A program made the position numbers and the translations under genes. Positions 9,339-17,233 of a DNA stretch of 64,000 nucleotides are shown here, piece after piece (position 1 is the stretch's first letter; each line of letters begins with the position of its first letter). Source of the DNA: Bacteroidota bacterium (GTDB lineage: Bacteria; Bacteroidota; Bacteroidia; Flavobacteriales; Flavobacteriaceae); contig JAIUNZ010000004.1 of assembly GCA_020161455.1 (NCBI GenBank), positions 234,986 through 298,985 of the forward strand. Reading direction: 5' to 3'. Below the pieces are notes generated by a model. The model was not told the DNA's origin, ran no database searches, and saw only the letters and a list, made by a program, of their open reading frames with translations.

Positions 9339-9647
9339 ATGTATATAGAAATAGAACAAGATAATTTAGCAGAAGTTGTAGCAAATAACGAAAAAGTTGT
9401 AGTACAATTTTCAGCAACATGGTGTGGTAATTGTCGTATTATGAAACCAAAATTTAAACTGTTATCTGCTCAAAATGAAAGTATTTCTTTTGTGATGGTT
9501 GATGCAGAAAAGTTTCCTGAATCTAGAAAAATGGCAAAAGTAGATAATTTACCAACCTTTGCCACCTTTAAAAATGGAGTTTTGGTTAATCAAACACAAA
9601 CCAATAAAGTTGATGTTTTAACTGATTTAGTAAGTGAAATACTTTAA
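9339..9647 (+). CDS. Thioredoxin-family protein with WCGNC active site
   Basis: This is a small cytoplasmic thiol reductant, probably the electron donor for the peroxiredoxin upstream. The 102-residue product is a bare thioredoxin domain. The active site WCGNC lies at residues 28-32 in FSATWCGNCRIMKPKF, the buried acidic residue follows in FVMVDAEKFPE, and the cis-proline appears in DNLPTFATFKNG (near residue 75). Asn replaces the usual Pro of WCGPC, which should alter the redox potential. There is no signal peptide. It is placed between the peroxiredoxin and a small acidic protein, which suggests one peroxide-stress unit. Confidence 0.92.
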   Translation: MYIEIEQDNLAEVVANNEKVVVQFSATWCGNCRIMKPKFKLLSAQNESISFVMVDAEKFPESRKMAKVDNLPTFATFKNGVLVNQTQTNKVDVLTDLVSEIL

Positions 9648-9742
9648 TGAATTTTAATTTCGTGTAAATTGCATTAATGAATATTACTTTTTCCATTAAT
9701 ACATTAAACTTATAAACCATTAAACTTTAAAACAAAATTTTC

Positions 9743-10000
9743 ATGAAATTACCTATAATAAAACAATTAACTCAATTTATTGAGGAAAACGATCAAGATT
9801 ATATAGTCGAAACTATTGAGGTTTTAGAAAATTTATGTGAAATTTCTTCCTTGAAAGATGAAGAATTAGATGTAATTGCAGAATTAATTTCTAATATGTA
9901 TGGTGCGTTAGAAGTACATAAAATGGTCAAAGACGGCACTGATAAAAAAATAGCCTTGAATGATTTTATGAAGCGGGTACTGGGTTCAATAGATAAATAA
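9743..10000 (+). CDS. Small acidic protein, DUF6952-like
   Basis: This is an 85-residue, mostly helical, acidic cytoplasmic protein (many Glu and Asp; no cysteine pair, membrane segment or signal peptide). I recall such small proteins after the peroxiredoxin and thioredoxin genes in other Flavobacteriaceae, annotated as DUF6952, but the family name is from memory. The function is unknown. Its position suggests a role in peroxide stress or as a partner of the thioredoxin. It ends at a strong bidirectional terminator. Confidence 0.72.
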   Translation: MKLPIIKQLTQFIEENDQDYIVETIEVLENLCEISSLKDEELDVIAELISNMYGALEVHKMVKDGTDKKIALNDFMKRVLGSIDK

Positions 10001-10003
10001 AAT

Positions 10004-10034
10004 TAACGTCCTGAAATTTCAGGACGTTTTTTTA
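10004..10034. terminator. Bidirectional terminator
   Basis: AACGTCCTGA (10005-10014) pairs with TCAGGACGTT (10018-10027), followed by eight T on the plus strand and preceded by A-rich sequence. It separates the plus-strand peroxide module from the minus-strand DoxX gene, whose stop codon lies in the T-run. Confidence 0.88.
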
Positions 10035-10406
10035 TGGTTTAAAAACAGTTTTGTAATTTTCTCTATAACTATAAATTAGAAACAAATTCCCTAAAAACAA
10101 AGCAATGGCAATAGGCAAAGTTTCAGGCGACATAAAATAATTAATCATCAAAATGTTTAATGTTACAGGAAGAATAACAATATTGGCTAAGGTTACATAT
10201 TTACCTACTAAAAACGATAATCCACATAATAATTCAATTCCTTTTGCTAATGGGATTAAGTAAGATGAAGCTACAAGCCCAATTTGGAAAGCTTTAAAAT
10301 CTCCGGTCGTTACAGGTTCTGGTGCTAACTTCAAAAAGAAACTCATTGAAGCAAAAATAAATACCAGTCCTAACAATACTCTAACAATAATAGTTGCAAT
10401 TTTCAT
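10032..10406 (-). CDS. DoxX-family membrane protein
   Basis: This is a 124-residue inner-membrane protein with four hydrophobic helices, as in DoxX/SURF4-like proteins; VRVLLGLVFIFASMSFFLK is the typical first helix. LIPLAKGIELLCGLSFLVGKY holds the conserved Glu-Leu-Gly-like motif. The family has been linked to oxidative stress, but its biochemical role is unsettled. A longer frame starts at 10454, but I chose ATG 10406. The family begins at this helix, and a TAACTTTG promoter -7 box (10431-10438, minus strand) lies between the two candidates. Confidence 0.85.
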   Translation of the reverse strand: MKIATIIVRVLLGLVFIFASMSFFLKLAPEPVTTGDFKAFQIGLVASSYLIPLAKGIELLCGLSFLVGKYVTLANIVILPVTLNILMINYFMSPETLPIAIALFLGNLFLIYSYRENYKTVFKP

Positions 10407-10499
10407 GGTTTTGTGGTTTATTGATTGTATCAAAGTTAAACAAAAAAACACCAACTCTATACGATATTGGTGTTTACTTTGTTTAATGTCAGTGTTTTA

Positions 10500-11390
10500 T
10501 TATTTCTTCAAATAGTTTCGATAGATAATAAACCCAAAAAAAACTAATAAAAGAATAGACCACATTTGGACAATAAATGCAATGATTACTTCCAAAACAT
10601 ACCAACCTGTTTTTAAACTATCAACTATTTGCAAGCCAATACTAGGCCGATAAGCATCAGTATTTGTTTCATTTTTTATAAGTTCTTGCCTTGTAGTTTC
10701 TCGTTGGTACAAATACAACGTCACTGTACTAAAGTTAACCTGATCTTCCAGACTCAGCGTGTTTAATTGCGAAGCATCAGCATCAGATTCTTTATCTAAA
10801 ACCCTGTCTTCAGCATTCACAATTTGGTCAATTTTTTTTCCTTTGGAGTCAATTCCTTTTTCCAATCGTGTTTGACTTTTTTGCAATCTTTTTTGAGTGA
10901 GTTTATTGGATAACATTTGTAATGAAACGTCATCAGCCTTAATTAATCTGTTGTCTAAAAATTCAATTTGGTTTACTATCGATTTTAAAACAGTATCCAT
11001 TGCCGTGTTTGGAACTCTAAATGTAATCGAATTATCAACCGTATATTTTGTAGTTTCAAGTATAGAACCTTGACTGATTTTTGTGCTATTTCTTTCGTTG
11101 ATGTTGCTTTTTAAATCAGTTAACGTAACAAATCCACCATGTTTTGCTATGCTATTTTCAATAGCATAAGTAGATTGTGCAACGTTCTTTACTTTAAATT
11201 TAATATCTGCCGTTCGAACAAATTTTCGATTAGAATTTTTGGGTTCCAAAGCAGCATTGGAAGAAATCATATCTGCTGATGTTTTGTTTTCTGTTGTACT
11301 TTCTGTTTCCATCGAGTGGTCAGCTTGTTTGCATGCAAAAGCCAAACCGATTAGAAGCAATACCAATCCTAGTTTTGAATAGTTTTTCAT
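10500..11390 (-). CDS. DUF4349 lipoprotein
   Basis: The 296-residue product has a lipoprotein signal peptide (lipobox LAFAC, Cys20). A DUF4349-type domain follows from about residue 57, beginning NRKFVRTADIKFKVKNV. Coiled-coil-prone helices around 140-210 (KLTQKRLQKSQTRLEKGI) lead to a beta segment, QVNFSTVTLYLYQRE. A C-terminal membrane helix near 265-290 is followed by KNYLKK-like positive residues. It is therefore anchored at both ends, with the domain in the periplasm. The function of DUF4349 is unknown. It is transcribed alone, divergent from pabB. Confidence 0.85.
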   Translation of the reverse strand: MKNYSKLGLVLLLIGLAFACKQADHSMETESTTENKTSADMISSNAALEPKNSNRKFVRTADIKFKVKNVAQSTYAIENSIAKHGGFVTLTDLKSNINERNSTKISQGSILETTKYTVDNSITFRVPNTAMDTVLKSIVNQIEFLDNRLIKADDVSLQMLSNKLTQKRLQKSQTRLEKGIDSKGKKIDQIVNAEDRVLDKESDADASQLNTLSLEDQVNFSTVTLYLYQRETTRQELIKNETNTDAYRPSIGLQIVDSLKTGWYVLEVIIAFIVQMWSILLLVFFGFIIYRNYLKK

Positions 11391-11514
11391 TTTACTTTTT
11401 TTTAATTGTTAATAGTATTTCAAAAATGTTTAAAAAAGTATAGTGTTATCAATATGCAAAATGAGGTAAGGTTCGTTAAAAAGAATTACTACTAAAAAGC
11501 GTGCCAAACTTAAT

Positions 11515-11548
11515 TTTTGCTTAAGACTATTTTTTTATCGTAATTTTG
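11515..11548 (+). promoter_or_regulatory. Promoter of pabB
   Basis: TTG ending at 11519 (within TTTTTG) is followed after 21 bases by TAATTTTG at 11541-11548, a full match to the Bacteroidota consensus. The longest pabB frame would start with a TTG inside this -7 box at 11546, so the real start must lie further downstream. Confidence 0.72.
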
Positions 11549-11566
11549 AGGTCAAAAGAAATCACT

Positions 11567-12862
11567 TTGAGAACTCATTTTTCTAAAACTATTTCGAATG
11601 TTGCAACGTTCAAAAATCAGCTATTACTGTGGTCACAGCAGTTTAGAGAAGTTGTTTTTTTCGACAGCAACAATTACCATCAACAATATACTTCCTATGA
11701 TTGCATACTTGCAGTCGATGCATTCACATCAATTAAAACAGATTATCACAATGCTTTTGATGAATTAAAACAGTACCAGCAAACCACTAAAGATTGGTTG
11801 TTTGGTTACTTGTCCTATGATTTAAAAAATGATGTGGAAGCGTTGCAATCAAAGAATCAAGATGGTTTGCAGTTTCCCGATTTGTATTTCTTTCAACCCA
11901 AAAAACTTTTTTTGATTAAAGGCAATCAACTTGAAGTGCAGTATTTACGATTATGTGATGACGAATTTGTGTACGATTTCGAAGAAATTATTCAAAGCTC
12001 TGAGATTGAAGAAGAAGTTGTCATGACAAGTGCAGTTGAAGTGAAACAACGCATTTCAAAAGAAAATTATATTCAGAAAGTCACCAAAATATTAGACCAC
12101 ATCCATCGTGGAGATATATATGAAGCTAATTTTTGTATGGAGTTTTTTGCAGAAAACGCTGCCATCGAACCATTGACGGTTTATAATAAACTAAACGAAA
12201 TTTCAACGCCGCCGTTTGCCACTTTCTTTAAAAACAACACCGATTATTTGCTTTCGGCATCACCAGAGCGTTATATGAAGAAAGAAGGCTTCAAAATAAT
12301 TTCGCAACCCATAAAAGGAACCACCAAACGTTTTGAAGAAGTAACTTTAGACGAAAAATCAAAAGTAGATTTAGAAAACGACCCAAAAGAGCGTTCTGAA
12401 AACATCATGATTGTCGATTTAGTTCGCAATGATTTATCACATACAGCCTCAAAAGGTTCAGTAACTGTTGAAGAACTTTGCCAAATTTATTCCTTCAAAC
12501 AAGTGCATCAAATGATTTCCACTGTTGTTTCCAAAGTCGAAAGCAGTATTGCTCCAATCGATATACTAAAAACTACTTTCCCAATGGGAAGCATGACAGG
12601 TGCCCCAAAAATTTCAGCCATGAACATTATCGAAGCACTAGAAGAAACAAAACGCGGTTTATACAGCGGTAGTGTTGGCTATTTTACACCCCAAAACGAC
12701 TTTGATTTTAATGTTGTCATCCGAAGTATTTTGTATAATGCTAAAGAAAACTATCTTTCCTTTTCAGTCGGTAGTGCCATTACATCATTATCACAACCCG
12801 AAAAAGAATACGAAGAATGTTTGTTAAAAGCCAAAGCAATGTTCTCTGTTTTGAGTGAATAA
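11567..12862 (+). CDS. pabB: Aminodeoxychorismate synthase component I
   Basis: This enzyme adds ammonia to chorismate to make 4-amino-4-deoxychorismate, the precursor of p-aminobenzoate and folate. The product has about 431 residues: an N-terminal family region and a C-terminal chorismate-binding domain. Signatures are YEANFCMEFF, SPERYMKK, DLVRNDLSHTASKGSV and FPMGSMTGAPKISAMNIIE. The lysine in QPIKGTTKR is the residue that marks PabB; anthranilate synthases have Ala there. No glutamine amidotransferase partner is adjacent. I chose TTG 11567 (reading MRTHFSK) because the earlier TTG at 11546 overlaps the promoter -7 box. tilS follows 18 bases later. Confidence 0.92.
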   Translation: MRTHFSKTISNVATFKNQLLLWSQQFREVVFFDSNNYHQQYTSYDCILAVDAFTSIKTDYHNAFDELKQYQQTTKDWLFGYLSYDLKNDVEALQSKNQDGLQFPDLYFFQPKKLFLIKGNQLEVQYLRLCDDEFVYDFEEIIQSSEIEEEVVMTSAVEVKQRISKENYIQKVTKILDHIHRGDIYEANFCMEFFAENAAIEPLTVYNKLNEISTPPFATFFKNNTDYLLSASPERYMKKEGFKIISQPIKGTTKRFEEVTLDEKSKVDLENDPKERSENIMIVDLVRNDLSHTASKGSVTVEELCQIYSFKQVHQMISTVVSKVESSIAPIDILKTTFPMGSMTGAPKISAMNIIEALEETKRGLYSGSVGYFTPQNDFDFNVVIRSILYNAKENYLSFSVGSAITSLSQPEKEYEECLLKAKAMFSVLSE

Positions 12863-12880
12863 AAATTCTTATTTTTGAGG

Positions 12881-14188
12881 ATGCTGGATAAGTTTCAAAA
12901 TAATATCTCTGAAAATTTACCTTTTCTACCTGAAAGCAAACTCCTGTTGGCGGTTAGTGGTGGATTAGATAGCATGGTGTTATTGCATTTATGCCAAGCA
13001 ATGAAACTTGATATCTCCGTGGCACATTGCAACTTCCAATTACGTGGAGAAGAAAGTAACAACGATGAAAAATTTGTTACATCCTATTGCGAAAAAAACA
13101 ACATTCCATTATTTGTAACTCATTTTGATACTGAAATTTACGCCAAAGAACAAAAACAATCCATTCAAGTGGTGGCTCGTAACTTACGCTACGATTTTTT
13201 TCATTCTGTTTTGATAAATAATGAGTACGATTACATTCTAACAGCACATCATTTGAACGACAGTTTGGAAACATTTCTAATCAATTTCACGCGCGGTACA
13301 GGTTTGGAAGGACTTACAGGAATTCCACAGCAGAATGAAAAAGTAGTGCGCACCTTGCTACCATTTTCCAGAGTTGAAATCGAAGAATATGCTGTTAGAA
13401 ATGGAATTCAGTGGCGAGAGGACAGCAGCAATCAAACGGAGAAATACCAACGAAACAAATTTCGCCATTCTGTGGTACCAATTCTTCAAGAACAAAACAT
13501 CAACTTGCTACAATCGTTTCAAAACACGTTAGAATACCTAAACCAAGCACAATCTATGGTAGAAGATGCTAGTCATTTGGTGTATTCTAAAGTAGTTACC
13601 GAAGAAGAAACCATCAAAATTAGTCTAACAAAACTATTGGCGTTTCCCAATTACAAAGCCTATTTGCATCAATGGTTAGCACTATTTGGGTTCACCGCTT
13701 GGGATGATATCTACAATTTAGTTTCGGCACAATCGGGAAAACAAGTGCTTTCCGAAAATTACATTTTACTAAAAGACAGAACATATCTTATTTTGTTTCC
13801 AAAAAAAAATGAAGAACATTCAGATTATTATTGGATAAAGAAAGACCAAAAAGAAGTTAAATTTCCCTTAAAATTGTCGCTTTGTAACGTAGATTACATT
13901 TCAAATGAAATTCCAAATGCTATATTTGTGGACGAAGAGAAATTGCAGTTTCCATTGCAAATTAGAAAGTGGAAAGAAGGTGATGTTTTGTTTCCTTTTG
14001 GGATGAATGGTTCCAAGAAATTGAGCAAATATTTCAAAGACGAAAAGTTTTCTCTTTTTGACAAAACAAACACTTGGCTACTTTGTTCCAACAATCAAAT
14101 CGTTTGGGTTATTGGAAAACGTCAAGACAATAGATATAAAATAACAGAACACACAACACGAATTTTACAAATAAAGTACAAACCCTAA
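12881..14188 (+). CDS. tilS: tRNA(Ile)-lysidine synthase
   Basis: This enzyme joins lysine to the wobble cytidine of the CAU-anticodon isoleucine tRNA so that it reads AUA; it is essential in most bacteria. The 435-residue product has the ATP-pyrophosphatase motif SGGLDS at residues 26-31. HCNFQLRGEESNNDE and TAHHLNDSLETFLINFTRGTG follow, and FRHSVVPILQEQN comes before the C-terminal tRNA-binding domain (about 360-435, containing IRKWKEGDVLFPFGMNGSKKLSKYFKDEK in part). An upstream in-frame TTG at 12875 is less likely than the ATG at 12881. Its TAA stop overlaps the dsbD ATG by one base, so the two are translationally coupled. Confidence 0.95.
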   Translation: MLDKFQNNISENLPFLPESKLLLAVSGGLDSMVLLHLCQAMKLDISVAHCNFQLRGEESNNDEKFVTSYCEKNNIPLFVTHFDTEIYAKEQKQSIQVVARNLRYDFFHSVLINNEYDYILTAHHLNDSLETFLINFTRGTGLEGLTGIPQQNEKVVRTLLPFSRVEIEEYAVRNGIQWREDSSNQTEKYQRNKFRHSVVPILQEQNINLLQSFQNTLEYLNQAQSMVEDASHLVYSKVVTEEETIKISLTKLLAFPNYKAYLHQWLALFGFTAWDDIYNLVSAQSGKQVLSENYILLKDRTYLILFPKKNEEHSDYYWIKKDQKEVKFPLKLSLCNVDYISNEIPNAIFVDEEKLQFPLQIRKWKEGDVLFPFGMNGSKKLSKYFKDEKFSLFDKTNTWLLCSNNQIVWVIGKRQDNRYKITEHTTRILQIKYKP

Positions 14189-16206
14189 TGAAAAAATTAC
14201 TTTTAATTTTAGTAGCAATTTTGACTTTTGCTAACACAAATGCTCAAATTGTCAAGCCCGTAAAATGGACCAGTAAGGTTGAAAAAATAAGCGACACAGA
14301 AGTCAATCTTATTATGCAAGCCACCATCGAAAAAGATTGGCACGTTTATTCGCAATACACGCCAGATATGGGTCCGTTGCCAGCCGAATTCAAATTTGAG
14401 AATGCTAAAGGCAATTACGAACTAATAGGGAAAGTCAAAGAAAGCCCATACAAGAAACAATACAATGACGTTTTTGAAGTAGATGAATACTATTTTGCCA
14501 ACAACGCAACCTTCACCCAAAAAGTAAAAATCATCAATCCTAAACTGACTACAATCAAAGGTTCTATTGATTTTCAAGTGTGCAAAGAAGTATGTATCAA
14601 CGATAATAATGTGTTTACCTTTTCAATTCCTAAAATGGTTTTGGAAACAAAAGAAGCCGTTGCCGAAGCACCAGTAATGGAAGTGCCTACAGCCGACACA
14701 ACACAAGTGGAAACTGTCGCTGTTGACACAACAAAGGTTAAAGAAGCCGTAGCTATATCACCTACCGAAACTCCAAAAAAAGAAGATAAAAAAGGATTGT
14801 TAACCATCTTCTTTTTGGCATTTCTTGGTGGTTTTGCAGCCCTACTAACGCCATGTGTTTTCCCAATGATACCCATGACAGTGAGCTTCTTTACAAAACA
14901 AAGTAAAACACCAGCGCAAGGAAAACGAAACGCCATTTTATACGGATTATCCATCATCATTATTTATTTAATTCTCGGTTCGCTAGTCACCGGAATATTT
15001 GGTGCCGAAGCGCTCAACGAACTCTCAACCAACGTTTGGTTCAATATAATTTTCTTTGTTTTATTAGTAGTTTTCGCAGTTTCTTTTTTGGGTGCCTTCG
15101 AAATCATGTTGCCTAATTCTTGGGCAAATAAAGTCGATAGACAAGCCGATAGAGGTGGAGTCGTAGGTATTTTATTCATGGCATTAGCTTTAGCCATCGT
15201 TTCCTTTTCGTGTACAGGACCAATCGTTGGAACACTTTTAGTTGAGTCAGCTTCCAAAGGAGGTATAGCACCGATAGTAGGAATGCTTGGTTTTTCTTCA
15301 GCATTAGCATTGCCGTTTATGTTATTCGCCATGTTCCCAAGTTGGTTAAGTTCTTTGCCAAAATCGGGTGGGTGGTTAAATACCGTGAAAGTGTCGTTAG
15401 GATTTTTAGAATTAGCCTTAGCTTTTAAATTCTTATCTCAAGCTGATTTAGTATTGCAAATGCACCTATTAGAAAGAGAAGTATTTTTAGCCATTTGGAT
15501 AGCCATTTTTGGTGCTTGGGCATTGTATTTATTTGGAAAAATCACCACGCCACACGACAGCCCATTAACCCACATTTCGGTTGGTCGATTGTCTATGGGG
15601 TTAATTGTATTAGCCTTTACGGTCTATATGATTCCAGGATTGTTTGGTGCGCCGTTAAAACTAATCAGTGCTTTTCCACCACCACAAACCTATAGCGAAA
15701 GCCCAAGAGGTTTCTTTGGAAATTCATCTTCAACTGATTCAAAAGTAGAATTGCCAGAAGGAGCAGAGCTTGGTGAGCACGACATCATCACCTTTCACGA
15801 TTACGAAGACGGATTTGCCTATGCCAAGAAAGTCAACAAACCAATCATGCTCGATTTTACAGGATACGCTTGTGTTAATTGCCGAAAAATGGAAATCAAC
15901 GTTTGGTCAGATGAAAAAGTTTTGAAAGTATTAAAGAACGACGTCGTTTTGATTTCATTATATGTAGATGACAAACGCATGCTTCCAGAAAGCGAGCAGT
16001 ATATTTCGAAAGAAACCGGCAAAACGGTGAAAACCATCGGTAACAAATGGAGTGATTTTATCATTACCAGATATAAAACCAACACACAACCCTATTATGT
16101 GTTGACCGACTTGAATGAAACTAATTTAAACCAACCTATTGGCTATACACCCAACATCGACGAATACCTCGCTTGGTTAAAAGACGGAGTAGGGAAGTTT
16201 AAATAA
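14188..16206 (+). CDS. dsbD: DsbD-type thiol:disulfide interchange protein
   Basis: This protein carries electrons from cytoplasmic thioredoxin across the inner membrane to periplasmic disulfide reductases. The 672-residue product has the full DsbD order. A signal peptide (cleavage near NAQ19) is followed by an N-terminal immunoglobulin-like domain with Cys132 and Cys136 in VCKEVCIND. A Pro/Thr-rich linker leads to an eight-helix CcdA-like membrane domain with Cys223 (LTPCVFPMIP) and Cys342 (FSCTGPIVG). The C-terminal thioredoxin domain has Cys562 and Cys565 (YACVNCRKME). All six redox cysteines are present. Its ATG overlaps the tilS stop, and two terminators follow. Confidence 0.94.
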   Translation: MKKLLLILVAILTFANTNAQIVKPVKWTSKVEKISDTEVNLIMQATIEKDWHVYSQYTPDMGPLPAEFKFENAKGNYELIGKVKESPYKKQYNDVFEVDEYYFANNATFTQKVKIINPKLTTIKGSIDFQVCKEVCINDNNVFTFSIPKMVLETKEAVAEAPVMEVPTADTTQVETVAVDTTKVKEAVAISPTETPKKEDKKGLLTIFFLAFLGGFAALLTPCVFPMIPMTVSFFTKQSKTPAQGKRNAILYGLSIIIIYLILGSLVTGIFGAEALNELSTNVWFNIIFFVLLVVFAVSFLGAFEIMLPNSWANKVDRQADRGGVVGILFMALALAIVSFSCTGPIVGTLLVESASKGGIAPIVGMLGFSSALALPFMLFAMFPSWLSSLPKSGGWLNTVKVSLGFLELALAFKFLSQADLVLQMHLLEREVFLAIWIAIFGAWALYLFGKITTPHDSPLTHISVGRLSMGLIVLAFTVYMIPGLFGAPLKLISAFPPPQTYSESPRGFFGNSSSTDSKVELPEGAELGEHDIITFHDYEDGFAYAKKVNKPIMLDFTGYACVNCRKMEINVWSDEKVLKVLKNDVVLISLYVDDKRMLPESEQYISKETGKTVKTIGNKWSDFIITRYKTNTQPYYVLTDLNETNLNQPIGYTPNIDEYLAWLKDGVGKFK

Positions 16207-16218
16207 CAAATACATATA

Positions 16219-16246
16219 AAACGTTGCTTCGGCAGCGTTTTTTATG
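16219..16246 (+). terminator. UUCG-capped terminator after dsbD
   Basis: AACGTTGC (from 16220) and GCAGCGTT (to about 16239) form an eight-pair stem with one G-U pair, closed by a TTCG tetraloop and followed by a T-run. It lies about 13 bases after the dsbD stop and should end the pabB-tilS-dsbD transcript. Confidence 0.88.
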
Positions 16247-16349
16247 CCTTAAAATCATCCACTGCAACTAAACAAGAATACCATCATAAAACGATATGAG
16301 TCTTTAGAAAATAAAATATAATTTGTTTTGGTTTATACTTAATTAGTTT

Positions 16350-16384
16350 GCCCAACAGTTTTGGTTTTTTGTTGGGCTTTTTTT
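16350..16384 (+). terminator. Second plus-strand terminator
   Basis: GCCCAACA (16350-16357) pairs with TGTTGGGC (16370-16377), an eight-pair stem with a 12-base T-rich loop, followed by seven T. No gene lies between this and the dsbD terminator, so it is a back-up terminator, a remnant, or the end of an unrecognised short RNA. Confidence 0.8.
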
Positions 16385-16477
16385 GAAAACTTAAAAACTA
16401 AACAAACCATTTGTCATCCCAACTCAACAAAACACGAGAAATAAGAACTAATTTTACAATCATATAATGAATAGTTA

Positions 16478-17233
16478 TTATTTTACTTTTTGAGAAACAA
16501 TAACCCAAGATTTGTCAAATCCTAAAGCTTTAAGAACAGCATCTTTATCAAGTTTTTCAGGTTGCTTAATTTTTATAATCAAGCATTTTTCAGGAACTTC
16601 TGCAACAATGGTAAATTGTGAACCGTGAGGTTGCCAAGTAAAACAATGTTCTCCAGTCTTTTTATTTGTTCCTGTTAGATTATTGTTTTTGTTCCATTCC
16701 CAACTATAAAGCTCATGATCATATCGGATAGTGTCAAATTCAAAAACGGCAACTTCTGACATATCATTTGATTTTAAAAGCACAACAGTTCTTAAATGCT
16801 TATACTTTTCACGAATTGAAGAAACTCTCTCATTCCAAATTTCTAGCACAAGTTCTCCAATTAATTTTGGGTCAGCTTTTTCATCGCTACGCTCTCCAAA
16901 TGAATAATTTGGAGAATTTCTTCCAGAAATCAGCCTAATTTTTTTCTGTTTTGATGGTTATTTAGCTTTAACAGTTTTTGCGCCACAAGCAGTATTAACC
17001 ATTACAACATCATCTAGTCCAACATTTGATGGTTTCCAATCTGCTCCAATACAATTTGCAAAAATAGTTTCCCAATCTGAACCTTCTAATTCAGGTTTTC
17101 ATTTTGAAGCAAGTAAATAAACTATTTCTTTTCCAAACAGAAATGGAAAATCTTTTGGACAATCATTAAGAGGAAATGCGGAAACAGATTTAGTAACTGT
17201 TCTTAATTTAGGTGACTGATTATTGTTATTCAT
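16478..17233 (-). pseudogene. Type II restriction endonuclease, inactivated by two nonsense codons
   Basis: One reading frame of 251 codons runs from ATG 17233 to 16478, but it is broken by TGA at about codon 45 (after VYLLASK) and TAA at about codon 92 (after AKTVKAK). There is no frameshift. The ATG overlaps the end of the methyltransferase gene by eight bases, so the two form a translationally coupled pair. GLDDVVMVNTACGAKTVKAK resembles the acidic-lysine core of a PD-(D/E)XK nuclease, and IRLISGRNSPNYSFG follows. The call of restriction enzyme rests mainly on the coupling to a cytosine methyltransferase; I do not recognise the subfamily or the recognition site. Only the last 123 codons remain open, from a GTG at 16849, and that piece alone lacks the candidate active site. 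Confidence 0.72.

Noticed and set aside
10407-10454. Extended N-terminus of the DoxX protein
   Set aside because: A TAACTTTG -7 box lies within the extension, and the family starts at the first membrane helix.
11546-11566. TTG 11546 as the start of pabB
   Set aside because: It lies within the -7 box TAATTTTG of a full-consensus promoter, so it would not be in the message.
14574-15332. Long minus-strand frames opposite dsbD
   Set aside because: Shadow frames with low-complexity products; the plus strand carries a complete six-cysteine DsbD.
16478-16849. A stand-alone 123-residue gene
   Set aside because: It is the last part of a longer frame interrupted by two stops; upstream codons continue the same protein without a gap.
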